A stretch of DNA of 64,000 nt, from contig NZ_PDJV01000001.1 of NCBI RefSeq assembly GCF_004116465.1, positions 186,001 through 250,000 on the forward strand. The letters run 5' to 3'. A program made the translations under genes and the position numbers. This document shows, one piece after another, positions 14,873 to 23,580 of this stretch (position 1 is the stretch's first letter; each line of letters begins with the position of its first letter). The notes beneath the pieces are model-generated. The model worked only from the letters and a program-made list of their open reading frames with translations, searched no databases and had not been told where the DNA came from. This stretch comes from Arcobacter sp. F2176. GTDB taxonomy: Bacteria; Campylobacterota; Campylobacteria; Campylobacterales; Arcobacteraceae.

Positions 14873-14948
14873 ATTTTTTGAGATGGGAATTATAGTAAAT
14901 TTTTACATTTTTGTCAAGATAATTAATATTTATTTTTATATATTTTGA

Positions 14949-14954
14949 TATAAT
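14949..14954 (+). promoter_or_regulatory. -10 box upstream of ribBA
   Basis: TATAAT preceded by TTTTGA, the -10-dominated promoter type common in Campylobacterota, 37 bases before the ATG. The gap back to the tRNA is too short for an FMN riboswitch and none is seen. Confidence 0.5.
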
Positions 14955-14990
14955 CACTTATATATAAAAAACAATTAAAAGAGATTTAAA

Positions 14991-16022
14991 ATGTCAGCAA
15001 TTAAAAGAGTACAAGAAGCTATTGAAGAGATAAGAAAAGGTAACATGGTAATCATGTTAGATGATGAAGATAGAGAAAATGAAGGTGATTTAGTTTATGC
15101 AGCAGCATTATCTACTCCACAAAAAGTAAATTTTATGGCAAGTCATGCGAAAGGTCTTGTTTGCGTATCTATTACTAAAAATACAGCAAATAGATTAGAA
15201 CTAAATCCAATGGTTGCAGCAAATACTTCATCTTATGAAACTGCTTTTACAGTTTCAGTTGATGCAGCAAGTGCAAGTACTGGTATTAGTGCAGGTGAGA
15301 GAGATGATACTATTAAAATATTAGCAAATCCAGTAAGTAATACAAAAGAATTAGTAAAACCTGGACATATTTTTCCTCTAATTGCAAAAGATGGGGGAGT
15401 TCTTGTTAGAACAGGTCACACAGAAGGTTCTATAGATTTATGTAAACTAGCAGGGTTTAATGGTGAAGCTGTTATTTGTGAGATTATGAAAGATGATGGA
15501 ACAATGGCAAGAAGAGATGATTTAGATATTTTTGCTCAAAAACATAATCTAAAACAAATCTATATCTCTGATCTAGTAGAGTATAGATTATCACATGAAA
15601 TATTAGTAGAAGAAGTTTCTTCCTCAAATATAAACTTTTTTGGAAAAGAAGTTATAAAAAAAGAATTCAAGGATCATTTAAATAATGTACATACTGCAAT
15701 TATATTTGGAGATTTTGAAGATACAACACATGTTAAATTTCATTCAGTAATTCCAGATATTCAACTATTTTTAAATGATGATAAATTGAATTCTATGATT
15801 AAAACAATAAATTTCCTACAAGCAAAGAATGGTATTTTAATTTTTCTTAATGAATTTATGAATCATCCAGAATCAAAAAAAGATTATGGAATAGGTGCTC
15901 AAATACTTAACTTGTTTGATATCAAAAATATAAAACTACTAACAAGTGGTGGGAAGCACTCATTTGTAGGTCTAACAGGCTTTGGTTTAGAAATTGTTGA
16001 AGAGATTCAAATAGAGGGCTAA
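14991..16022 (+). CDS. ribBA: 3,4-dihydroxy-2-butanone-4-phosphate synthase with degenerate GTP cyclohydrolase II domain
   Basis: 343 residues. Residues 1-200 are a complete RibB: MLDDEDRENEGDLVYAA with the acidic metal-binding loop, SHAKGLVCV, SAGERDDT and RTGHTEGSIDLCKLAGF. It converts ribulose 5-phosphate to the four-carbon riboflavin precursor. The C-terminal ~135 residues match a GTP cyclohydrolase II in position and in GFGLEIVE-like ending, but the zinc-binding cysteines and GDxxGS motifs are missing, so the cyclohydrolase step must be done elsewhere. Degenerate RibBA C-termini are known in related bacteria. Followed by a bidirectional terminator. Confidence 0.88.
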   Translation: MSAIKRVQEAIEEIRKGNMVIMLDDEDRENEGDLVYAAALSTPQKVNFMASHAKGLVCVSITKNTANRLELNPMVAANTSSYETAFTVSVDAASASTGISAGERDDTIKILANPVSNTKELVKPGHIFPLIAKDGGVLVRTGHTEGSIDLCKLAGFNGEAVICEIMKDDGTMARRDDLDIFAQKHNLKQIYISDLVEYRLSHEILVEEVSSSNINFFGKEVIKKEFKDHLNNVHTAIIFGDFEDTTHVKFHSVIPDIQLFLNDDKLNSMIKTINFLQAKNGILIFLNEFMNHPESKKDYGIGAQILNLFDIKNIKLLTSGGKHSFVGLTGFGLEIVEEIQIEG

Positions 16023-16028
16023 AAAGTT

Positions 16029-16059
16029 GTAGTAGGGAGACTTATTTTATCCCTGCTAC
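16029..16059. terminator. Bidirectional terminator between ribBA and the opposite gene
   Basis: GTAGTAGGGA (16029-16038) pairs with TCCCTGCTAC (16050-16059) with one G-T pair, between convergent genes. The right arm overlaps the last codons of the leftward gene. Confidence 0.65.
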
Positions 16060-16530
16060 TGTTTTAACCACTTCAAGTGATTTTTTTATCTTTATAATAT
16101 CTTCACTTAATTCTTTTTCATTTTCTTTATAATATGTAGAAGATTCAATTATATTTATCTTATTTTCAAGTTTTAATATAGAACTAGCTCTTGTATCTTC
16201 ATCTTCAATATTCATATAACTTAATGGATTTTGGCTAGAAAGTTTTTTTAACCTAAATAAAAAAAGATACTCATTATCAGGCGTCTCTTCAAAAAAACTA
16301 CAAATTTCATTATAAACTTCCTCTTTTGATGAATCAAATTTATTATATATTACATTTACATAATCATTTAAAAAAATTTCATAATTCTCATAATCAATAA
16401 AAAAATCTTTTAAAGAGATACTTTCTATATCTTTATTATTAAACTTCTCATCAATCATATGAACAGCACATAAGTATGCCACTTTAGAACATTTTCTCTC
16501 AATATCTTTTAAAATACTTTTAAATTCCAT
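16042..16530 (-). CDS. Hypothetical protein (162 aa)
   Basis: Not recognised. Soluble, acidic and mostly helical: ILKDIERKCSKVAYLCAVHM at the start, SLKDFFIDYENYEIFLNDYV in the middle and a charged helix near the end (ENEKELSEDIIKIKKSL). No signal peptide or membrane span. It stands alone between two terminators, transcribed toward ribBA. Base composition is like its neighbours, so no sign of recent transfer. Confidence 0.7.
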   Translation of the reverse strand: MEFKSILKDIERKCSKVAYLCAVHMIDEKFNNKDIESISLKDFFIDYENYEIFLNDYVNVIYNKFDSSKEEVYNEICSFFEETPDNEYLFLFRLKKLSSQNPLSYMNIEDEDTRASSILKLENKINIIESSTYYKENEKELSEDIIKIKKSLEVVKTVAGIK

Positions 16531-16550
16531 TATTTTATCCTTAAATAAAA

Positions 16551-16579
16551 AAAGGGAGATGATAAAGTCATCTCCCTTT
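16551..16579 (-). terminator. Strong terminator after the pckA-oad operon
   Basis: A 12-bp perfect stem, AAAGGGAGATGA / TCATCTCCCTTT, loop TAAAG, flanked by A and T runs on both sides, 22 bases beyond the pckA stop in the direction of transcription. Confidence 0.9.
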
Positions 16580-16600
16580 TTTAATAAAAATTACAAATTT

Positions 16601-18178
16601 TTATAATTGTGGACCAGCTGCTGTAAAATCATAATCACTTTCTAATGTCAAATATTTTTTGAAATTTTTAACATACATTCCTGCAAGTTTTTTTGACATT
16701 TCATCATAAGCTTCTGTATCTTCCCAAGTATGTCTAGGATTTAATACTCTTGTTTCAACACCATCAAGTGTTTTTGGAACAGCTAAATTAAATACTGGAA
16801 GTGTTTCAAAATCACTTTGCGTGATAGAACCATCTAAAATAGCATTTATACAAGCTCTTGTATTTTTAATACTCATTCTTGTACCAATACCATAAGGACC
16901 ACCAGTCCATCCTGTATTTACTAAATAAACATTTACTTTATGTTCATCAATTTTTTTACCTAAAAGTGCCGCATAAATAGTTGGATTTAAAGGTAAAAAT
17001 GCTTCACCAAAACATGAACTAAAAGTAGCAACTGGTTCTGTAATACCTCTTTCTGTTCCTGCAACTTTTGCAGTATATCCACTTAGAAAATAGTACATTG
17101 CTTGTTGTTTGGTAAGTTTTGCAACAGGAGGTAAAACACCGAATGCATCAGCGCATAAGAAAATAATATTTTTGGGATGTCCACCCTTCATATCAGGTGT
17201 ATGATTTTCGATATGACTTAAAGGATAAGAAACTCTTGTATTTTCAGTTTTACTTCCATCAGTAAAATCTACAACACCTTTTTCATCAGCAACAACATTT
17301 TCTAATATTGCACCTTTTTTAATAGCTCCATAAATCTCTGGCTCATGTTCTGCAGATAGGTTAATAACTTTAGCATAACAACCACCTTCAAAATTGAAAA
17401 CTCCATTATCATCCCAACCATGCTCATCATCACCGATTAAAGCTCTTTTAGGGTCAGTTGATAATGTTGTTTTCCCAGTACCAGAAAGTCCAAAGAATAA
17501 AGCTGTATCACCATCTTCGCCAATATTTGCAGAACAATGCATTGGTAATTTTCCCTCTAAAGGAAGCCAATAGTTCATCATAGAAAAAAGACCTTTTTTC
17601 ATCTCACCAGCATACCAAGTACCACCAATGATTGCAATATTTTCTTCCACATTAAATACCACAAAAACTTCAGAGTGAAGACCATGGCTCATATATGATT
17701 TATCTATTGTTTTACACGCATTATATACTGTAAATTGAGGAGCGAACCCATCTAAGTCTGATTCGTCAGGCATTATAAACATATTTTGTATAAAATTTGC
17801 TTGCCAAGCTATTTCTGTAATAAATCTAGCTGATCTTCTTGAATCAATAGAAGCACCACAAAATACATCAGTAACAAATAAATCTTTATTGCTTAACTGC
17901 TTTTTTGCAGTTAATAATAAATCATCGTAAACATCTTTTGTTACAGCACTATTTATATCACCCCAAGCTATATATTTGTTTGAAGGATCTTGATTTACAA
18001 AAAATTTATCTTTTGGACTTCTACCAGTAAAAATACCAGTATCAATCATTAAAGCGCCAGTTGAAGATATTTGCGCACCTTCATTTTTTACTGCATGATT
18101 AATTAATAAATCTACATCACTGTTTCTATATACAGTTTGAACGTTTTCTAAACCTAATTGGCTTCTAATATCAGACAT
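16601..18178 (-). CDS. pckA: Phosphoenolpyruvate carboxykinase (ATP)
   Basis: 525 residues, normal length for the ATP-dependent enzyme, which converts oxaloacetate plus ATP to PEP and CO2 in gluconeogenesis. Kinase-1a loop [14 protein letters not shown], kinase-2 [20 protein letters not shown], substrate motifs [10 protein letters not shown] and the [12 protein letters not shown] region are all present. It is the last gene of an operon with the oxaloacetate decarboxylase pump (21-base gap to oadB), so the two enzymes that draw on oxaloacetate are made together. Confidence 0.96.
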   Translation of the reverse strand: MSDIRSQLGLENVQTVYRNSDVDLLINHAVKNEGAQISSTGALMIDTGIFTGRSPKDKFFVNQDPSNKYIAWGDINSAVTKDVYDDLLLTAKKQLSNKDLFVTDVFCGASIDSRRSARFITEIAWQANFIQNMFIMPDESDLDGFAPQFTVYNACKTIDKSYMSHGLHSEVFVVFNVEENIAIIGGTWYAGEMKKGLFSMMNYWLPLEGKLPMHCSANIGEDGDTALFFGLSGTGKTTLSTDPKRALIGDDEHGWDDNGVFNFEGGCYAKVINLSAEHEPEIYGAIKKGAILENVVADEKGVVDFTDGSKTENTRVSYPLSHIENHTPDMKGGHPKNIIFLCADAFGVLPPVAKLTKQQAMYYFLSGYTAKVAGTERGITEPVATFSSCFGEAFLPLNPTIYAALLGKKIDEHKVNVYLVNTGWTGGPYGIGTRMSIKNTRACINAILDGSITQSDFETLPVFNLAVPKTLDGVETRVLNPRHTWEDTEAYDEMSKKLAGMYVKNFKKYLTLESDYDFTAAGPQL

Positions 18179-18199
18179 TATTCTTTTTTTCCTAATAAA

Positions 18200-19522
18200 T
18201 TAAAATATTGATAATAATACACCCGCCGCTACTGCAGAACCAATAACACCGGCAACATTTGGACCCATCGCATGCATCAATAACACATTTGATCTGTCAT
18301 ATTCCTGACCAACTTTACTAACAACTCTCGCTGCCATTGGTACAGCACTAACACCTGCTGCTCCAATTAATGGATTAATTTGATTATCTTCAGAACTAAA
18401 TTTATTCATAAGTTTAGCCATAAGTACACCAGCTGCAGTACCTGCAGAAAATGCCAATAATCCAATAACCATAATCCCTAATGTATCTAACACTAGAAAT
18501 TTATCCGCTGCTAATTTTGAACCAACTCCTAAACCTAAGAAGATAGTTACAATATTAATTAAAGAATTTTGCATTGTATCGGAAAGTCGCTCAACAACTC
18601 CTGATTGTTTTAAGAAATTTCCAAATGCAAATGCACCAATTAAAGGAGTTGATTCTGGAAGTACTAAAACAGCGAGCATTAAAATCAAAATAGGTAAAAA
18701 AAGTTTTTCTAATTTATGTACTTTTCTTAATTTTGGCATTTTAATTCTTCTCTCAGCATCAGTTGTAAGAGCTTTCATAATAGGAGGTTGAATAACAGGA
18801 ACTAATGCCATATAAGAATATGCAGCAACAGCAATTGCACCTAACATCTCAGGAGCAAGTCTATTTGCAATAAAAATTGATGTAGGACCATCAGCTCCAC
18901 CAATAATAGAAATAGCAGATGCAGTTTGTAAGTCAAATCCTATCATAACTGCACCAACAAGTGATCCAAAAATACCAAATTGTGCGGCACCACCAAGTAG
19001 GGCAGCTTTTGGATTAGCTAAAAGTGGTGAGAAGTCTGTCATTGCTCCAACACCCATAAAAATCAATAGTGGGAAAAATTCATTTGCTATTCCCATATTA
19101 TAAATAATTCCTAACATCCCATGTTCACCACCCATGTGGGCCAAAGGAATATTCGCTAATAATCCACCAAAAGCAATAGGAAGAAGTAATAAAGGTTCAA
19201 ACCCTTTTGCAATTGCTAGATAAAATAGTACAAAACAAATGATAAACATTATAATTCTACCAAATGATTGTTCAAAAAATGTCATGGGTCTTTCATGAGC
19301 AGAATTTGGCTCTGAAGTCATAACATCATCACTTGGATTAATTAAAGCATTAATACCTGTAGTATTAAAAAAAGAAACTACTAGTTGCCCAATAGTTTTA
19401 GAGTGATACTCTTTAGTTTTTGTTTGAGTTTCTGTCCCACTTTGGGTATCAGAAGCAAATGCATTTATGCTAAATATACACATAAGTGAAATTAACAAAG
19501 AAGCGATTAATTTTTTATTCAT
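18200..19522 (-). CDS. oadB: Na+-pumping oxaloacetate decarboxylase, beta subunit
   Basis: 440 residues. An N-terminal signal-like segment ([20 protein letters not shown], cleavage near AFAS) and a soluble insert precede the membrane core, which has about nine hydrophobic helices. [20 protein letters not shown] contains the conserved Asp of the sodium channel and [15 protein letters not shown] the second signature. It couples decarboxylation of carboxybiotin to outward Na+ transport at the inner membrane. Lies between oadA and pckA. Confidence 0.93.
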   Translation of the reverse strand: MNKKLIASLLISLMCIFSINAFASDTQSGTETQTKTKEYHSKTIGQLVVSFFNTTGINALINPSDDVMTSEPNSAHERPMTFFEQSFGRIIMFIICFVLFYLAIAKGFEPLLLLPIAFGGLLANIPLAHMGGEHGMLGIIYNMGIANEFFPLLIFMGVGAMTDFSPLLANPKAALLGGAAQFGIFGSLVGAVMIGFDLQTASAISIIGGADGPTSIFIANRLAPEMLGAIAVAAYSYMALVPVIQPPIMKALTTDAERRIKMPKLRKVHKLEKLFLPILILMLAVLVLPESTPLIGAFAFGNFLKQSGVVERLSDTMQNSLINIVTIFLGLGVGSKLAADKFLVLDTLGIMVIGLLAFSAGTAAGVLMAKLMNKFSSEDNQINPLIGAAGVSAVPMAARVVSKVGQEYDRSNVLLMHAMGPNVAGVIGSAVAAGVLLSIF

Positions 19523-19543
19523 AAATTTTCTCCAATTTGTTTA

Positions 19544-21364
19544 TTAACCAATAATGGCAATAACTTGACCTTCTTCAACAGCTTCACTTTGAGTAACTAA
19601 GAAAGATTTTATTGTACCATCAACTGGCGCTTCAACATCAATTTCCATTTTCATAGCTTCTAAAATCGCAACAACTTCACCTTTTGCAACTTTATCACCT
19701 ACATTTTTAGTTATCTTCCATACATTACCACTAACAGTTGCCCCAACTTCTACCCCATCACCACTTGATACTGGCGCTGCAGCAGCTTGAGTTGTTGTTG
19801 TATTTTGCACAGGTGTTACTTGAATATCTGCATTTCCTTCTGCAACAGTTACATTAAATTTTTGTCCATCTACTACTACAGTATAGTTTCCAGTTGAATT
19901 ACCCATAACTTTATTTTCTCCTAATTTACAATCTTTATCATCTTCACATATATCTAAACTATTTTTTCTAACACTTAAAGGACTATTTCCTTTTAAAAAT
20001 GAAATTCCTTTTTCATCACAAGCAGCTGCTATAAAGATATTTTCTTCAGTAGTTTCAATATTTTCTTCAACAAGTCTATTTTCCCAATATTTCATAGTTT
20101 TCTTTTCATCTCTATCTGAAATATCTAATGGATTTTCTTTTGTTGGTTTTAATTTTAATTTTTCTGCTGCTAATGCTACAACCTCGGCATCTGGTTCAAC
20201 AGGAGTTTTACCAAAGTATCCAAGTACCATTTTCCCATAACCAGGTGCTATTTGTTTCCATGGACCAAACATTACATTTGCATATGCTTGTTGCCAATAA
20301 AATTGAGAAACAGGAGTTACAGAAGTACCGTATCCACCTTTTTCAACAACTTCTCTCATAGCTTTTATAACTTCAGGAAATTTGTGTAAAGTACCATTAT
20401 CTCTCATCATTTGAGTATTTGCAGTCAATGCACCACCTGGCATTGGTGAGAAAGGAATCAAAGGAGAAACTTGAGTAGCTTCTGGTGGCATAAAGTAATC
20501 TTTTAAACAATCATTTAAAACTTCTTCATATTTTAGAATTTTTTCTATTTCTAAACCACCAAGATCATAATTCATTCCTTTAACTGCATGCATCATAGTT
20601 AAAATATCAGGTTGGCTAGTACCACCTGAAACTGGATTTGCAGCTAAATCAATACCATCAGCACCAGCATCAAGTGCAGCTAAATAACAAGATACACTAA
20701 CCCCTGCTGTTTCATGAGTATGTAGTCTAATATGAGTATCTTCACCCACTAACTTTCTAGCCATTTTGATTGTATCAAAGATTTTTTGAGGAGAAGAAGT
20801 TCCTGAGGCATCTTTGAAACAAATTGAATCATAAGGAACACCACTGTCTAATATTTTTCTTAATGTTTTTTCGTAAAAAGGAACATCATGTGCACCAACA
20901 CATCCTGGAGGTAAATCCATAAGTGTTACAACAACTTCATGGTTCAATCCATATTTTTTGATGCATTCTGCTGAGTATTCAAGATTTTGAACATCATTTA
21001 AAGCATCAAAATTTCTAATTGTTGTTGTTCCATGTTTAGCAAACATTTTTGCATGTAAATCAATAAGATCTCTAGAACCTGTATCTAACATAACAGTATT
21101 AATTCCACGAGCCAGAGTTTGTAAGTTTGCATCGGGGCCAACTATTTCTCTAAATTTATCCATCATTTCAAATGCATTTTCTTGTAAATAGAAGAATAGA
21201 GATTGAAATCTTGCTCCTCCACCAAACTCAAAATGATTTATACCTGCCTCTTTTGCAGCTTCAACAGCTGGAAAAAAGTCATTCATTAAAACTCGTCCAC
21301 CAAAAACTGATTGGAAACCATCCCTAAAAGTGGTATCCATTATATCAATATATTTTTTTGACAT
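19544..21364 (-). CDS. oadA: Oxaloacetate decarboxylase alpha subunit (biotin-carrying carboxyltransferase)
   Basis: 606 residues. Residues ~1-460 are the carboxyltransferase barrel: MDTTFRDGFQSVFG with metal-binding Asp, ICFKDASGTSSP with the Lys that is carboxylated, and HTHETAGVS. A linker rich in Thr/Ala/Pro follows, then a biotinyl domain with EAMKMEID, whose middle Lys carries biotin. Moves CO2 from oxaloacetate to biotin, which OadB then decarboxylates. The start near YIDIMDTTFRDGFQ is canonical. Second gene of the operon, 5 bases after oadG. Confidence 0.95.
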   Translation of the reverse strand: MSKKYIDIMDTTFRDGFQSVFGGRVLMNDFFPAVEAAKEAGINHFEFGGGARFQSLFFYLQENAFEMMDKFREIVGPDANLQTLARGINTVMLDTGSRDLIDLHAKMFAKHGTTTIRNFDALNDVQNLEYSAECIKKYGLNHEVVVTLMDLPPGCVGAHDVPFYEKTLRKILDSGVPYDSICFKDASGTSSPQKIFDTIKMARKLVGEDTHIRLHTHETAGVSVSCYLAALDAGADGIDLAANPVSGGTSQPDILTMMHAVKGMNYDLGGLEIEKILKYEEVLNDCLKDYFMPPEATQVSPLIPFSPMPGGALTANTQMMRDNGTLHKFPEVIKAMREVVEKGGYGTSVTPVSQFYWQQAYANVMFGPWKQIAPGYGKMVLGYFGKTPVEPDAEVVALAAEKLKLKPTKENPLDISDRDEKKTMKYWENRLVEENIETTEENIFIAAACDEKGISFLKGNSPLSVRKNSLDICEDDKDCKLGENKVMGNSTGNYTVVVDGQKFNVTVAEGNADIQVTPVQNTTTTQAAAAPVSSGDGVEVGATVSGNVWKITKNVGDKVAKGEVVAILEAMKMEIDVEAPVDGTIKSFLVTQSEAVEEGQVIAIIG

Positions 21365-21369
21365 TAAAA

Positions 21370-21636
21370 TTAACCTTTTTGATTATTGTGATGTTGAATA
21401 GCTGCAGTAATAGCAGCAATCTTTTTTGCAGTAGTATCAGATGTTGCAACACTAGGTTGAACTTTTCTAGCAGGTTTTATATTTTCTTTTTCAGGAAAAT
21501 ACTTTTTTATAAGCCCTGCTTGAGCTTTCAAAGCTAAAACCATAATTATAAGGAAAGAAAAAACTATTCCCATTCCTAAAACCATAAATTTTAATGCTTC
21601 CATGACTAAATTTGTTTCCATATATTTCTCCGTCAA
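21370..21636 (-). CDS. oadG: Oxaloacetate decarboxylase gamma subunit
   Basis: 88 residues. One membrane helix at ~12-34 (LKFMVLGMGIVFSFLIIMVL) and a polar C-terminal tail ending in IAAITAAIQHHNNQKG, like OadG proteins that bind zinc and tie the alpha to the beta subunit. First gene of the oadG-oadA-oadB-pckA operon, with ribosome site GGAGA. Confidence 0.88.
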   Translation of the reverse strand: MTEKYMETNLVMEALKFMVLGMGIVFSFLIIMVLALKAQAGLIKKYFPEKENIKPARKVQPSVATSDTTAKKIAAITAAIQHHNNQKG

Positions 21637-21738
21637 AACACCGAATTCAAATTAAATTCTATAGTAATTAACCTTTGTTAAAATTAATTTTTTGGAAAAT
21701 ATATGTAAAATTTTAAAATTTACATTATTTATACATAT

Positions 21739-21834
21739 TTACAATATTTTGTTACCATATTTGTATAATAAATAGTCTATTCTTTTAATAGCTCTTGAAA
21801 TTGATGATTTTGTATCTAAAATTATTGTTTGCAT
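21739..21834 (-). CDS. Possible 31-aa protein divergent from the S24 repressor
   Basis: ATG at 21832-21834 (minus strand) preceded by AGGAGA with 6-base spacing; 31 codons to TAA. The peptide (MQTIILDTKSSISRAIKRID, then a basic-aromatic tail) looks like a small helix with basic face. It is encoded opposite the repressor gene, with about 95 bases between the starts. The ribosome site is better than chance would suggest, but the frame is short. Confidence 0.35.
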   Translation of the reverse strand: MQTIILDTKSSISRAIKRIDYLLYKYGNKIL

Positions 21835-21906
21835 GTCATTCTCCTATAAATATGACAAATCTTAATATAATTTTATAAAACTATTGAAAAATCTTTCATT
21901 TTGTAA

Positions 21907-21912
21907 TATAAT
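21907..21912 (+). promoter_or_regulatory. -10 box of the S24 repressor gene
   Basis: TATAAT 17 bases before the ATG at 21930. The 12-base string AATATAATTTTA occurs around it and again about 45 bases upstream, a possible pair of self-operator or alternative promoter sites. Confidence 0.45.
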
Positions 21913-21929
21913 TTTAAAAAGGAGACAAA

Positions 21930-22586
21930 ATGTTATTAGTTAATGAAATAATTGAAAGACTAAAAGATGTTTTAAGTACAGATGGTATCAAAGGAAAAAT
22001 ATTTGATAAAGATGTTGCAGATGCATTAAATTTATCACAAGCAAATTTTGCAACTATGAAAAACAGAAGTAGAATACCTTTTTCAAATATACTAGACTTT
22101 TGTGCAATAAAAAAGATTTCGATAAATTGGCTTTTATATAATCAAAATCCTGGATCACTTGTGGACTCAACAGATAAATATTGGATAAAATATTTTCCGG
22201 AAATTTCAGTTAGTGCAGGGGGAGGGGCATATGATAGTGATGAAAATTATGAAAATATTGAAGTTCCACCATATTTTGTAGATACTTTAGGTGGAGAGCA
22301 AAACTTAAAAAATATCGAAGCTATAAATGTAATTGGTGACTCAATGGAGCCTACATTAAATTCAAATAATATTATCTTTGTAGATAAATCAATAAAAAGT
22401 GGATTTAGAGATGGAATCTATGCTTTTACTACAACACATGGGCTTTTTGTAAAAAGAATACAAAAAAGAGTTGATGGAAAACTTGATATTATTTCAGATA
22501 ATAAAGACTATCCTGCTCAAGTTATGAAAATCGATGAATTAGAGGTTTTAGGTAAAGTTGTTGGCTCTTTTGGAATGGTATTCTAA
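21930..22586 (+). CDS. S24-family (LexA/CI-type) transcriptional repressor
   Basis: 218 residues. Residues ~10-75 are a CI-like helix-turn-helix (DKDVADALNLSQANFATMKN, ISINWLLYNQNPG). Residues ~95-218 form an S24 peptidase fold: Ser in IGDSMEPTL and Lys in FVKRIQKR make the self-cleavage dyad, and an Ala-Gly-Gly-Gly stretch (SAGGGAYD) lies where the cleavage site is expected. Proteins of this type control prophage or stress genes and are inactivated by RecA filaments. Strong ribosome site AAGGAG. It overlaps the convergent gene by 4 bases. No prophage surrounds it, so it is a chromosomal regulator. Confidence 0.88.
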   Translation: MLLVNEIIERLKDVLSTDGIKGKIFDKDVADALNLSQANFATMKNRSRIPFSNILDFCAIKKISINWLLYNQNPGSLVDSTDKYWIKYFPEISVSAGGGAYDSDENYENIEVPPYFVDTLGGEQNLKNIEAINVIGDSMEPTLNSNNIIFVDKSIKSGFRDGIYAFTTTHGLFVKRIQKRVDGKLDIISDNKDYPAQVMKIDELEVLGKVVGSFGMVF

Positions 22587-23572
22587 AAGAGTTCTGCACT
22601 TTCATGCAAAGATAGCTTTAAAGTCTCTTCGACTTTAAACTTATCATATCCCATTATATAAATTGCATTGAAATTTTCTTTTTTAATAACTTGTTTTAAA
22701 TTATCTAAATTTTCTAAGACAATTTGGGCTTCATCTAAACCTTCAATATAAATAGGACTTATGAATATAGTTTTACCATATTTATATTTTTTTTCTAAAT
22801 ATTTAATTTCATCTACCAGTAATTCTAAGTTTTTTTGACAAACAATGAACTTATTGCTCTTACCAAAATCTATTACATTTAAATATTTATCCACAAAAAT
22901 AGGTTTAAAGTGCGTTAATTTTATTAGTTTATGAAAATCAATATCTATATTTAAAAAATTGTAAACATCTAAAAATTGATTTATATAAAGTGATGGGATT
23001 TTTAGTTTGTTAAAATATTTTTCTTCATATGAAAATGATGTTTCAAATAACGAGTGTTCGATAAGATTATCAATTTTGTACTCTTTTGTAGAAAAAACTT
23101 TATAATTTGGATATATTTTTTTGATAAGCTCTTCATCTGCACAAAAAAATATCTCTTCTTCACTTAGATTTTCCATAATTTTTGTACTTCTTAATAAATT
23201 AGAAGAGATAAGATGAATCTCTTTTTTTGAAGACTTATATATGTTTATTAAGTCATAAGTAACTTTATCACAATAATAAACTTCTAAATTAAGCGTAGAA
23301 AACTTAAATCTAAAAAGTTTGACTAAAGCTTGATAAACTGAGGGTACTTTTATCCAAGCAATTTCTTTATCTAACACTTCAATTTCAAAATCATAAACAA
23401 TAGCAAAAGCACCATTTTGCATAGCAATTTCTATATCATCTTTATTTTTAACTAAAAATAAATCACCTTCAATTACTTTTTTTGGATCAGTTTTAATATT
23501 GTATATAAAAGAAATAGATGGAGAGTTTTGAAGCTCGCCATCTATAATATCAATGATAGAAGAAATATTCAC
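22583..23572 (-). CDS. MurE/MurF N-terminal-domain-like protein without ATPase domain
   Basis: 329 residues. Residues ~20-90 resemble the UDP-MurNAc-binding N-terminal domain of Mur ligases: IYNIKTDPKKVIEGDLFLVK, then AMQNGAFAIVYD and an IAWIKVPSVYQALVKL helix. The later part lacks the ligase P-loop (GTNGKTT) and the rest of the catalytic core, so it is not a working ligase. I recall an unassigned conserved gene beside metG in related genera. Last gene of the mobB-fbp-metG operon, 8 bases after metG. Confidence 0.65.
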   Translation of the reverse strand: MNISSIIDIIDGELQNSPSISFIYNIKTDPKKVIEGDLFLVKNKDDIEIAMQNGAFAIVYDFEIEVLDKEIAWIKVPSVYQALVKLFRFKFSTLNLEVYYCDKVTYDLINIYKSSKKEIHLISSNLLRSTKIMENLSEEEIFFCADEELIKKIYPNYKVFSTKEYKIDNLIEHSLFETSFSYEEKYFNKLKIPSLYINQFLDVYNFLNIDIDFHKLIKLTHFKPIFVDKYLNVIDFGKSNKFIVCQKNLELLVDEIKYLEKKYKYGKTIFISPIYIEGLDEAQIVLENLDNLKQVIKKENFNAIYIMGYDKFKVEETLKLSLHESAELF

Positions 23573-23580
23573 AATATTTC

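Noticed and set aside
14873-14990. FMN riboswitch before ribBA
   Set aside because: The gap is only 118 AT-rich bases with no conserved RFN helices.
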